Shown piece by piece: positions 1 to 6,430 of a stretch of DNA of 7,192 nt. Positions within the stretch are counted from its first letter, which is position 1, and each line of letters starts with the position of its first letter. The DNA lies in the NCBI GenBank assembly GCA_030635405.1, contig DAOVZA010000095.1:1-7192 (forward strand), given 5' to 3'. The stretch is from Desulfocapsa sp. (GTDB lineage: Bacteria; Desulfobacterota; Desulfobulbia; Desulfobulbales; Desulfocapsaceae). The position numbers and the translations under genes were made by a program. The notes under the pieces were generated by a model that worked only from the letters and a program-made list of their open reading frames with translations, was not told the origin of the DNA and made no database searches.

Positions 1-528
1 ACAACCATTGCCGGAGCAATCACGGTCAGAAAAGATTCCGGCTTTAATTCCATTACTGATCTTAAAGGGAAAACAATTATTTTTGGTGGTGATCCCAATG
101 CAATGCAGGGTTACATTATTATCACTTATCTCCTAAGGCAGGCTGGTCTTCAATCCGGTGACTATGAAGAGATTTTTGCAATCACTCCATCCAATGCCGT
201 ATTGGCCACATATTTTCAGCTAGCCGATGCAGCAGGAGCAGCAGACATCACATCACAACTTAAAGTAACTAAAGATTACAGTGACATATCACAACTTAAA
301 ATCCTGGCCAGTAGTCAACAGTTACCTCAGCTTCCCTGGGCTGTATCCAAAGCACTGCCCTCTGAGCTTCGTTCGGAGATAAGCGATACTTTAACATCAA
401 TGACTCACACCCCGGAAGGCCAAAAAGCATTACAAGCGGCGTATATCGATGACATTATCCCAGCAGAAGACAGGGATTTTGATATATTACGAAACATAGC
501 CAAAGAGATAAAAGGTCAACAATTCTGA
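1..528 (+). CDS. PhnD-like periplasmic substrate-binding protein, C-terminal part (5' end outside window)
   Basis: The reading frame is open from base 1 and ends at TGA 526-528, giving 175 residues with no start codon that makes sense for the family, so the gene begins left of the window. The ATG at 103 is internal. The segment reads as the second lobe of a type 2 periplasmic binding protein of the phosphate/phosphite/phosphonate (PhnD) group: a strand with D-L-K-G-K followed by FGGDPNAMQGYI, then a helix, and near the end LPWAV...LPSELR and a TPEGQKAL helix, a C-terminal pattern typical of PhnD-like proteins. Family members bind small anions or organic ligands in the periplasm, for an ABC importer or for a sensor kinase. 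Its stop overlaps the start of the hybrid kinase gene (TGATG), which favours a sensory role, but a transporter gene could lie upstream, out of view. The ligand cannot be deduced. A 13-base in-frame direct repeat lies at 252-264 and 288-300. Confidence 0.8.
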   Translation, partial: TTIAGAITVRKDSGFNSITDLKGKTIIFGGDPNAMQGYIIITYLLRQAGLQSGDYEEIFAITPSNAVLATYFQLADAAGAADITSQLKVTKDYSDISQLKILASSQQLPQLPWAVSKALPSELRSEISDTLTSMTHTPEGQKALQAAYIDDIIPAEDRDFDILRNIAKEIKGQQF

Positions 529-2825
529 TGAAGAATCGTCTAGGAAGCAATAATGGCCGTTTAGCCATTCACCATTCTCTTGGTGCTCGCTTTTCTCTTC
601 ATATTTTTATTGTCTTGATTGTCGCCAATGTCTTCAGCCTGTTATTTATCTATAACGTGGCTGGAAAAAATAATGAACAGGACCTTCGGGAACAAGCAGA
701 AGTCATCGGCAGCTACATTGCAGCCTCCGTGACTCCACACCTCCCTAAGTATGATTTTATTGCACTTGATACTGCCTTGCAGGATGCAATGCGCTTAAAA
801 AACATCCATTACTCAGCGATTCTAGCCTATAATGAAGTGTATATTGCAGCCAGAATAGCCCCTTCCTGTATAAAAAATCATCACGATCCGAAGTTACCTG
901 CCCCAGATCTTTCACATAGATTTAAAATACTCTCAAACCTGCGTGAGAAGAACCTGAAACATATTGATATCTCAACTCCTATTCTATTGGGTGACAATTA
1001 TCTTGGAAGAGTCGTCGTCGGCCTGTCAACAAATATCAGTAAGCAAAAGACGAAGGATTTTTTAGCAATTCTTCTAGTGGTGAATGCAGTCGTTGCCCTT
1101 TTTCTTGCCATGGGAATTTATCTTTTCTTCTGGAAAGACATTTTAAAACCGATCTATCGATTAATTGACGGTGCAAATCGAGTTACTCGCGGAAATTTAG
1201 ATGAAACAGTTGTATCCGCAGGTCTTGATGAAATTGGCCTCTTAACAGATTCCTTCAATACTATGATGTCATCCCGAAAACAAGCGGAAGAGGACACTCG
1301 AAAAAGCCGTAAAGACTGGGAAAGACTCTTTAACAGTGTTGATGACGTGGTTACCATTCTGGACAATGATATGCGTGTCCTTCAAGCCAATGATGCCACC
1401 GGCAGATTACTCGGTAAAGACCCGGAAGAACTTATCGGAATGCGCTGTTATGAAATATTCAGGGGCCATACAAAATCCTGTGAAGGATGTCCTGCTGTGC
1501 AATGCATCAGTGACCATAAACGTCATCATGACGATATACAACATATCAACCTTGAAAAGACCTTTCACGTATCTGCCTTTCCAATTCATGATGAAAAATT
1601 GGGTTGGGTCGGTATTGCCCATATCGCAAGAGACATAACAGACCAGATTAAACTTGAGGCTCAATATCGACAGTCCCAGAAAATGGAAGCCATTGGAACG
1701 CTTGCCGGTGGAATTGCACATGACTTCAACAATATTCTCACTCCTATAATTGGCTACGCACAGCTCATTAAAATTGAAGCAAAACCTGAAAGCCAGCTTG
1801 AGTCATACATCGATCGAGTTCTGCACTCTTCAGGGCTTGCCAGGCAACTGGTGAAACAAATCCTCACCTTTAGTCGAGAACGCGAACATTCAATGGATGT
1901 GATACAGCTCCAGCCCATTATAAAAGAATCAATGAAGCTCTTACGAGCCTCCATTCCAACCACCATTGAGTTCAAACTTGATATCGATCCAAATTGCGGA
2001 AACACCATTGCTGATCCCACCCAGATCCATCAGGTCATCATGAATCTTTGCACCAATTCCTACCATGCCATGGAAGAATCGGGAGGAGTCCTGGAACTCT
2101 CACTGACTCAGCTAATCATGGATGAATTTGAAGCAAAACTAAAGGGTAACCTTACACCAGGCAACTATCTGGTACTTCGGATAAGTGATACAGGGTGCGG
2201 TATGCCTGCTGATGTTAAAGAGAGAATCTTTGAACCCTTCTTCACAACCAAAAAAGAGGGTAAAGGCACTGGCATGGGATTATCTGTGGTTCACGGAATC
2301 ATAAAGAAATATGGCGGTGAAATCAGTGTGTACAGTGAACCCGACAAAGGAACCACCTTTACCATATATCTGCCATCAATTTCTCTGGATCTTTCTTCTG
2401 AAAAGAAACTCATTGCACTTGAAAACAAGCTCAATTTTCCAGGGAACAACGAACACATTCTTATGGTTGATGATGAACAGACCATTGTCGCCCTGGAACA
2501 GCAAATATTAGAAGGGGCTGGCTATCAGATAACTTCATTCACAGACAGTGAAGAGGCATTAAAGGCATTCCAGGATTCACCCGATGAATTTGATCTGGTT
2601 ATTACAGACATGACCATGCCTAAGCTCACCGGTCAGCAGCTAGCTGAGCAACTCCTAGCTATTCGTCCCGACATTCCGATAGTACTCTGCACAGGACTCA
2701 GTTATACCAGCATTGAAAAAACACTGGACAGCCCGATTTTCATTAATTATCTGGCCAAACCCATAGACATCAACAGGCTTACAAAAGTTGTTCACGAATC
2801 TCTGGCGAAAGAGAGGCCGGAATGA
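528..2825 (+). CDS. Membrane hybrid sensor histidine kinase (TM-periplasmic-TM-HAMP-PAS-HisKA-HATPase-REC)
   Basis: This is a 765-residue inner-membrane two-component kinase with a fused receiver. Domains in order: TM1 about 22-46; a periplasmic sensor of about 130 residues (46-177), possibly Cache-like, ending in [22 protein letters not shown]2 about 178-202; HAMP about 203-256; PAS about 263-375 with four cysteines (C307, C318, C321, C326); HisKA with the H-box [13 protein letters not shown], phospho-acceptor H398; HATPase with N-box N506/N510, G1 box D554-x-G-x-G, F-box FEPFFTTK and G2 box GKGTGMGL (578-585); REC about 642-760 with acidic pair D648/D649, phospho-acceptor D694, T722 and K744. 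All catalytic positions are intact, so it should autophosphorylate and pass phosphate to its own receiver. The start ATG overlaps the preceding stop by one base; a weak AAAGG lies 12 bases upstream, so coupling to the upstream gene is likely. It overlaps the downstream binding-protein gene by four bases. No HPt domain or separate response regulator is visible. The signal it senses is unknown. Confidence 0.95.
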   Translation: MKNRLGSNNGRLAIHHSLGARFSLHIFIVLIVANVFSLLFIYNVAGKNNEQDLREQAEVIGSYIAASVTPHLPKYDFIALDTALQDAMRLKNIHYSAILAYNEVYIAARIAPSCIKNHHDPKLPAPDLSHRFKILSNLREKNLKHIDISTPILLGDNYLGRVVVGLSTNISKQKTKDFLAILLVVNAVVALFLAMGIYLFFWKDILKPIYRLIDGANRVTRGNLDETVVSAGLDEIGLLTDSFNTMMSSRKQAEEDTRKSRKDWERLFNSVDDVVTILDNDMRVLQANDATGRLLGKDPEELIGMRCYEIFRGHTKSCEGCPAVQCISDHKRHHDDIQHINLEKTFHVSAFPIHDEKLGWVGIAHIARDITDQIKLEAQYRQSQKMEAIGTLAGGIAHDFNNILTPIIGYAQLIKIEAKPESQLESYIDRVLHSSGLARQLVKQILTFSREREHSMDVIQLQPIIKESMKLLRASIPTTIEFKLDIDPNCGNTIADPTQIHQVIMNLCTNSYHAMEESGGVLELSLTQLIMDEFEAKLKGNLTPGNYLVLRISDTGCGMPADVKERIFEPFFTTKKEGKGTGMGLSVVHGIIKKYGGEISVYSEPDKGTTFTIYLPSISLDLSSEKKLIALENKLNFPGNNEHILMVDDEQTIVALEQQILEGAGYQITSFTDSEEALKAFQDSPDEFDLVITDMTMPKLTGQQLAEQLLAIRPDIPIVLCTGLSYTSIEKTLDSPIFINYLAKPIDINRLTKVVHESLAKERPE
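2811..2816 (+). promoter_or_regulatory. Ribosome binding site of the second binding-protein gene
   Basis: GAGAGG lies five bases before the ATG at 2822 and inside the last codons of the kinase gene. It supports that ATG as the start and shows that the downstream gene can recruit ribosomes itself as well as by stop/start coupling (ATGA). Confidence 0.6.
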
Positions 2826-3709
2826 AACTTTTATCAAAATTCTCTATTATTTCCCTCCTGTTAATCATGTGTCTTCTGGCCATTGTGGGGAATGCCACTG
2901 CGGAAATTAAGATTGGGGTACTTGCTAAACGAGGAGCTCCCCGAGCCTTAGCCCAATGGCAGCAAACTGGCGTGTATCTTACTGAAGTTCTGGAAGAACA
3001 GGTTATCATAATACCAATAAAATTCACAGTGATCGAAACCATGGTCAAAACCGGACGCATAGACTTTCTCCTGGCAAACTCATCTCTCTTTGTTGAGATG
3101 CAAAAGAAATATGACGCTCGTGCCATAGCTACCATGATTAATGATCTTGGCCACAAATCTTTGAGTCAATTTGGCGGAGTGATTTTCAGCAAGAGTAATA
3201 GTGACATTAAAGAACTTCAGGACATTCGGGGAAAGCGTTTTATGACTGTAAAGTTTTCATCATTTGGAGGTGGTCAAATGGCGTGGAGACTCCTTCTTGA
3301 CAACAATATTGATCCCGAGAAAGACACTTCTGTTTTTCTGGAAGCCGGCACCCATGACCTTGTTGTACGAGCAGTACAGGGTGGAAAAGTTGATGCAGGA
3401 ACAGTGCGAACTGACACACTTGAAAGAATGCAAGCTGAGGGTAAAATCAGGCTAAATGAATTTCACATCATAAACGCCAAAAAAGATTCTTTTCCTTTTG
3501 TTCGCAGCACCCGACTTTATCCGGAATGGCCCATGGCTGCAATGGTGCATACATCTTCTTCTCTTTCAGCAAAAGTTGCTACTGCACTGCAAAAAATGCC
3601 CACGGATTCAGTTGCAGCAACATCTGCCAAGATTACAGGTTGGATTCAGCCTCTTGATTACAGTACTGTTCGAGAATGTTTAAAGACAATTAAATACACA
3701 AGCCATTAG
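2822..3709 (+). CDS. Periplasmic PhnD/TtrS-sensor-like substrate-binding protein
   Basis: This is a complete 295-residue exported protein. Residues 1-27 form a signal peptide: basic K2/K6, a hydrophobic core at about 8-22, and an A-T-A site with likely cleavage before E28. The mature protein starts at once with EIKIGVLAKRGAP and continues with QTGVYL, GRIDFLLANSSLF (78-90), FGGVIFSK (117-124), a SSFGGGQMAW loop (146-155), GTHDLVVRAVQGGKVDAGTVRT (176-197) and STRLYPEWP (229-237). This pattern is that of type 2 periplasmic binding proteins of the PhnD group. The opening IGVLA.RG with a following W resembles the periplasmic sensor domain of tetrathionate sensor kinases (TtrS), as far as I recall that family. 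Here the domain stands alone, with no membrane anchor or kinase attached. Its start overlaps the kinase stop (ATGA), and no transporter gene follows, so it is probably a ligand-presenting partner of that kinase. Tetrathionate is only one possible ligand; other sulfur or phosphorus oxyanions fit equally well. Confidence 0.9.
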   Translation: MKLLSKFSIISLLLIMCLLAIVGNATAEIKIGVLAKRGAPRALAQWQQTGVYLTEVLEEQVIIIPIKFTVIETMVKTGRIDFLLANSSLFVEMQKKYDARAIATMINDLGHKSLSQFGGVIFSKSNSDIKELQDIRGKRFMTVKFSSFGGGQMAWRLLLDNNIDPEKDTSVFLEAGTHDLVVRAVQGGKVDAGTVRTDTLERMQAEGKIRLNEFHIINAKKDSFPFVRSTRLYPEWPMAAMVHTSSSLSAKVATALQKMPTDSVAATSAKITGWIQPLDYSTVRECLKTIKYTSH

Positions 3710-3714
3710 CAGAC

Positions 3715-3732
3715 TGCCAGCCTATGCTGGTA
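3715..3732. terminator. Short inverted repeat at the convergent junction, possible weak bidirectional terminator
   Basis: CCAGC-CTAT-GCTGG (3717-3730), extendable by a G-T and a T-A pair, forms a small stem-loop that includes the stop codon of rsmG and sits just past the stop of the binding-protein gene. No run of T follows on either strand, so it does not meet the usual standard for an intrinsic terminator. It is listed because it is the only structure near the 12-base gap where the two transcripts meet. Confidence 0.25.
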
Positions 3733-4390
3733 CAAAAACAAGAAGATTTCGGTTCACCTTGGAGGAAGGAAGAATATGGTGAACCTGAGAATCAAGTGAA
3801 TACTGCAATGGTGATGTGGACTCTTGCCAAGTAGCCAGTTCTTCTTTCCACTTTGGTCCTTTCATACAAATTACCTGCACTCCTGTTTTCATAAAACGGC
3901 TGCTCATCTCAAGTAGCACTTTCACTTCGCTCACTGCTCTACTGGTTATGTGAGTAAAATTGCCATTCGCTGACAACCTGGCCTCATCCTCAACACGACA
4001 GTCAAGAATTGTAACATTTTCAAGTTTCAGGGTTCTATTGATATGTGAGAGGAAAGCGACCCGTTTTTGCCGTGGTTCAACAAGGGTGAGCTGTAATTCG
4101 GGTTTAGCGGCTTTACAGACAAGCCCTGGAAACCCGGCTCCTGTGCCTATATCTAAAAGATGTGGATTATTGCCAACGAGTAATGGCAATAAAGTGAGGG
4201 AGTCAAGGAAGTGTTTTTCAAGGATTTCCTCATCCGTTGCCTTTTTGGCAATGAGATTAATTCTCCTGCTCCAGTGTTTTAACTCTTTAAAATATAGAAA
4301 GAGTCTCTCAAATGCGGCTTCATCAAGATCTGGTAAACCAAGGGAATGGCAACCTTCAGCCAGGCTCTCTATAAAATTGAAATCCTTCAC
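3722..4390 (-). CDS. rsmG: 16S rRNA (guanine-527-N7)-methyltransferase RsmG (GidB)
   Basis: This 222-residue cytoplasmic enzyme uses S-adenosylmethionine to methylate N7 of G527 in 16S rRNA, near the decoding site; loss of the family's activity is known to give low-level streptomycin resistance. Visible features are NLIAKKATDEEILEKHFLDS (45-64), the SAM-binding glycine loop LLDIGTGAGFPG (78-89), VEPRQKR (104-110) at the end of strand 2, and SRAV (150-153), all characteristic of RsmG. Length is close to the usual 205-240 residues. The start codon is GTG (4388-4390), three bases after the hisD stop. An AGG six bases upstream of it, overlapping the end of hisD, could serve as ribosome binding site. 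It is the last gene of the minus-strand cluster and ends tail to tail with the binding-protein gene. Confidence 0.96.
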   Translation of the reverse strand: MKDFNFIESLAEGCHSLGLPDLDEAAFERLFLYFKELKHWSRRINLIAKKATDEEILEKHFLDSLTLLPLLVGNNPHLLDIGTGAGFPGLVCKAAKPELQLTLVEPRQKRVAFLSHINRTLKLENVTILDCRVEDEARLSANGNFTHITSRAVSEVKVLLEMSSRFMKTGVQVICMKGPKWKEELATWQESTSPLQYSLDSQVHHILPSSKVNRNLLVFVPA

Positions 4391-4393
4391 AGC

Positions 4394-5704
4394 CTACCTG
4401 TCTTTGAGACGTTCGGTAACAGAGGCGGCATGGGCGGTCAATCCTTCAAGACCAGCAAGTAATCGAATATGATCGCCATCTTCTTTTAAAGCCTTCTCCG
4501 AATAGCTGATGATGGAACTTTTCTTTAAAAAGGTCTCAACTCCAAGTGCGGACGAAAATCTGGCTGTCCCCATGGTGGGAAGCACGTGATTGGGGCCTGC
4601 AATGTAATCCCCTGCAGCTTCTGGTGTATTGTGTCCTAAAAATATTGCTCCTGCATGACGAATCTGTGGCAAAATTTCCCAAGGATCATTAACCATCAGT
4701 TCCAGATGCTCGATGGCTATATCATTGGCAATACTCACTGCCTCTTCAAGATCTGTTGCAATGAGAATTACTCCACGATCACTCAGTGATTTAGTTGCAA
4801 TCTCAGCACGACTTAAGTTTTCAAGCTGTCGATCAAGCTCTACCAGAACGTCCTTTGCAAGTTTTTCTTCAGTGGTCACAACAATAGCAAGAGCCATTGG
4901 ATCATGTTCCGCCTGCGCTAGCATATCGGCAGCAACATGAGAAGCCTTGGCACTTTCATCTGCCACAATCAAAACTTCAGAAGGACCAGCTATCATATCG
5001 ATACGCAGCATTCCAGATACCTGTGATTTGGCTTCTGTTACAAACTGATTGCCAGGGCCAACAATTACATCAACAGCAGGGATCTGTTTGGTACCGTATG
5101 CAAGAGCTGCAATTCCCCAGGCTGAACCTGCCTTGAAGATATCGACAATGCCAATCTCCTGTGCCGCCACAAGTAAGTGAGGACTGATTTTCCCTTCTTT
5201 ATTTGGTGGAGTAAGCATAACCCGCTGATTCACACCTGCGATACCAGCTGGTATACCATTCATAAGCACAGACGAAACAAGTGGGGTTGAGCCCCCCTGC
5301 CCTCCCGGAACATACAATCCGGCGGCATCAACCGGGCGTACCATACGACCTACGATGGTTCCGTTTTCACGGGTCTGCATCCAGGAATCTTCCATTTCCC
5401 GTTCATGAAACACCTGAATTCGTTCTATGGCTATTGTGAGAGTATTTAGAAAATCGTCATCAACAAGTCCGTAGGCTTCTTTCAGCTCTTCCGTTGAGAC
5501 CTTCATATTCTCTATGGAAAGATCCGGAGCATCAAATTTTCTTGAGTATTCAAGGACTGCTTCATCGCCTCTTTCCTTCACCTGGGCAATGATATCAGCC
5601 ACCAAATCACGACAGCTGTTTTCTGCGGGCTGAAACCTTGCAAGAAGAGATTGTAAACATTTTTCGCCTTCAGGGCTCTTGGTTGTAAACGGTTGTATCA
5701 ACAT
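4394..5704 (-). CDS. hisD: Histidinol dehydrogenase
   Basis: This 436-residue protein catalyses the last two oxidations of histidine biosynthesis, L-histidinol to L-histidinal to L-histidine, with NAD+ and a zinc ion. The sequence is full length for the family (E. coli 434). Residues matching the known active site are all present: zinc ligands Q264 and H267 (in LAQAEHDP), D366 (AAGDYIAG) and H425 (GLTAHAAS), and the catalytic pair E332-H333. Also visible are GLYVPGG (129-135), VGPGNQFVTEAK (215-226), IAGPSE (238-243) and GPNHVLPT (370-377). No other his gene is in the window, so it is detached from any histidine operon here. The ATG lies six bases after the ubiE stop in a very AT-rich spacer with no clear Shine-Dalgarno; GGGGA is about 15 bases away. 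Translation is therefore probably coupled to ubiE. The next gene, rsmG, starts three bases after its stop. Confidence 0.97.
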   Translation of the reverse strand: MLIQPFTTKSPEGEKCLQSLLARFQPAENSCRDLVADIIAQVKERGDEAVLEYSRKFDAPDLSIENMKVSTEELKEAYGLVDDDFLNTLTIAIERIQVFHEREMEDSWMQTRENGTIVGRMVRPVDAAGLYVPGGQGGSTPLVSSVLMNGIPAGIAGVNQRVMLTPPNKEGKISPHLLVAAQEIGIVDIFKAGSAWGIAALAYGTKQIPAVDVIVGPGNQFVTEAKSQVSGMLRIDMIAGPSEVLIVADESAKASHVAADMLAQAEHDPMALAIVVTTEEKLAKDVLVELDRQLENLSRAEIATKSLSDRGVILIATDLEEAVSIANDIAIEHLELMVNDPWEILPQIRHAGAIFLGHNTPEAAGDYIAGPNHVLPTMGTARFSSALGVETFLKKSSIISYSEKALKEDGDHIRLLAGLEGLTAHAASVTERLKDR

Positions 5705-5710
5705 TATATT

Positions 5711-6409
5711 TTATTTTATTCCCCAATGAACTCCGATGGTTCCCATCATAAATTTCTTAAAATCCACATCAACAAAACCTGCTTCTTTGAATATATCAGC
5801 AAGTTCTCCTGCTTTATGAAAGCCCATGGTTGATCCGGTGAGATAACTGTACGCAGCTTCATCACTTGCAATGAAACGACCAAGCAAAGGGATTCCAAAT
5901 TTAAAATAAAAGCGGATGAACGGGTACAGAAGATTTTTTTCAGGTGGTGTTGTGTCAAGACAGACAACACGTCCGCCAGGTTTTAACACTCTGTGTATTT
6001 CTTTAAGTACAACAAGGCCATCATCGACATTTCTCAGTAGATACCCAAATGTTACAGATTCAAAACTATTGCTTTTATAGGGAAGATTATTGGCATCACT
6101 GGCCTGCCAGTCAATGGATTGCTCAGAAAATCTTTTTTGGGCCTCAGCCAGCATGTTGAGGGAGAAATCAGCACCAAGGTGCTGCCCTTCAGGATGCTGT
6201 TTTTGCATGAGAGCTGCTATGTCACCAGTTCCTGTGGCGAGATCAAGGACTGCACCAGCACCGGGATCTCCTGCTTTTTTAACCACAAAACGCCGCCATC
6301 CCTGATCCTGTCCCATGGTCATAACTCGGTTCATCAGATCATAACTTGGTGCAATATCATCAAACATCTTTTGTACGCCAGGACCTTTACTCACAACTGT
6401 TCCTTCCAT
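5711..6409 (-). CDS. ubiE: Demethylmenaquinone / 2-polyprenyl benzoquinol C-methyltransferase (UbiE/MenG family)
   Basis: This class I SAM-dependent methyltransferase adds the ring C-methyl group that converts demethylmenaquinone to menaquinone; in ubiquinone makers the same family also methylates the benzoquinol ring. For an anaerobic organism the menaquinone role (MenG) is the likely one. The sequence has the family N-terminus VQKMFDDIAPSYDLMNRVMT (12-31), the SAM loop VLDLATGTGD (54-63), acidic D81 at the end of strand 2, a YLLRNVDD segment (123-130), HRVLKPGGR (139-147) and the closing MGTIGVHWGIK (222-232). It is slightly shorter than the E. coli protein (251) and differs from common members by LLRNV in place of GLRNV and LDTTPP (151-156) where LEFSKP is usual. 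The ATG used here (6407-6409) gives 232 residues, but a GTG at 6392-6394 with GGAAGGA six bases before it is a better-looking start and would give 227. It follows asnS by 21 bases. Confidence 0.9.
   Translation of the reverse strand: MEGTVVSKGPGVQKMFDDIAPSYDLMNRVMTMGQDQGWRRFVVKKAGDPGAGAVLDLATGTGDIAALMQKQHPEGQHLGADFSLNMLAEAQKRFSEQSIDWQASDANNLPYKSNSFESVTFGYLLRNVDDGLVVLKEIHRVLKPGGRVVCLDTTPPEKNLLYPFIRFYFKFGIPLLGRFIASDEAAYSYLTGSTMGFHKAGELADIFKEAGFVDVDFKKFMMGTIGVHWGIK
6401..6407 (-). promoter_or_regulatory. ubiE: Shine-Dalgarno-like site that may set the ubiE start at GTG 6392-6394
   Basis: On the minus strand GGAAGGA is followed by six bases (ACAGTT) and then GTG. This is ideal spacing for initiation at codon 6 of the longer frame. 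The upstream ATG, by contrast, has only an AAGG about 20 bases away. The first five residues of the long form (MEGTV) are not part of the conserved family core, so either start would give a functional protein. Confidence 0.45.
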
Positions 6410-6430
6410 TATTTGACATTAATTTTAACC

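Noticed and set aside
103..528. The ATG at 103 as true start of the first binding protein
   Set aside because: The frame is open and family-like upstream to base 1 (D-L-K-G-K block before it), so this Met is internal and the gene is cut by the window edge.
1..3709. A phosphonate ABC importer operon
   Set aside because: The binding proteins are PhnD-like, but no ATPase or permease gene is present; a kinase separates the two. An importer upstream cannot be excluded, but the window does not show one.
3751..3785. Perfect 8-base inverted repeat GGTTCACC / GGTGAACC with a 19-base loop, followed on the minus strand by a T-rich stretch
   Set aside because: It lies inside the last codons of rsmG, the loop is large, the T-rich stretch is interrupted and about 10 bases away, and 8-base inverted repeats of this span are expected by chance in 7 kb.
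3960..4472. Long open frame on the + strand (170 codons) opposite rsmG and the end of hisD
   Set aside because: It lies antisense to two well-conserved genes, the peptide is low-complexity and rich in Ser and Arg with no recognisable domain, and there is no ribosome site. It is a shadow of the real genes.
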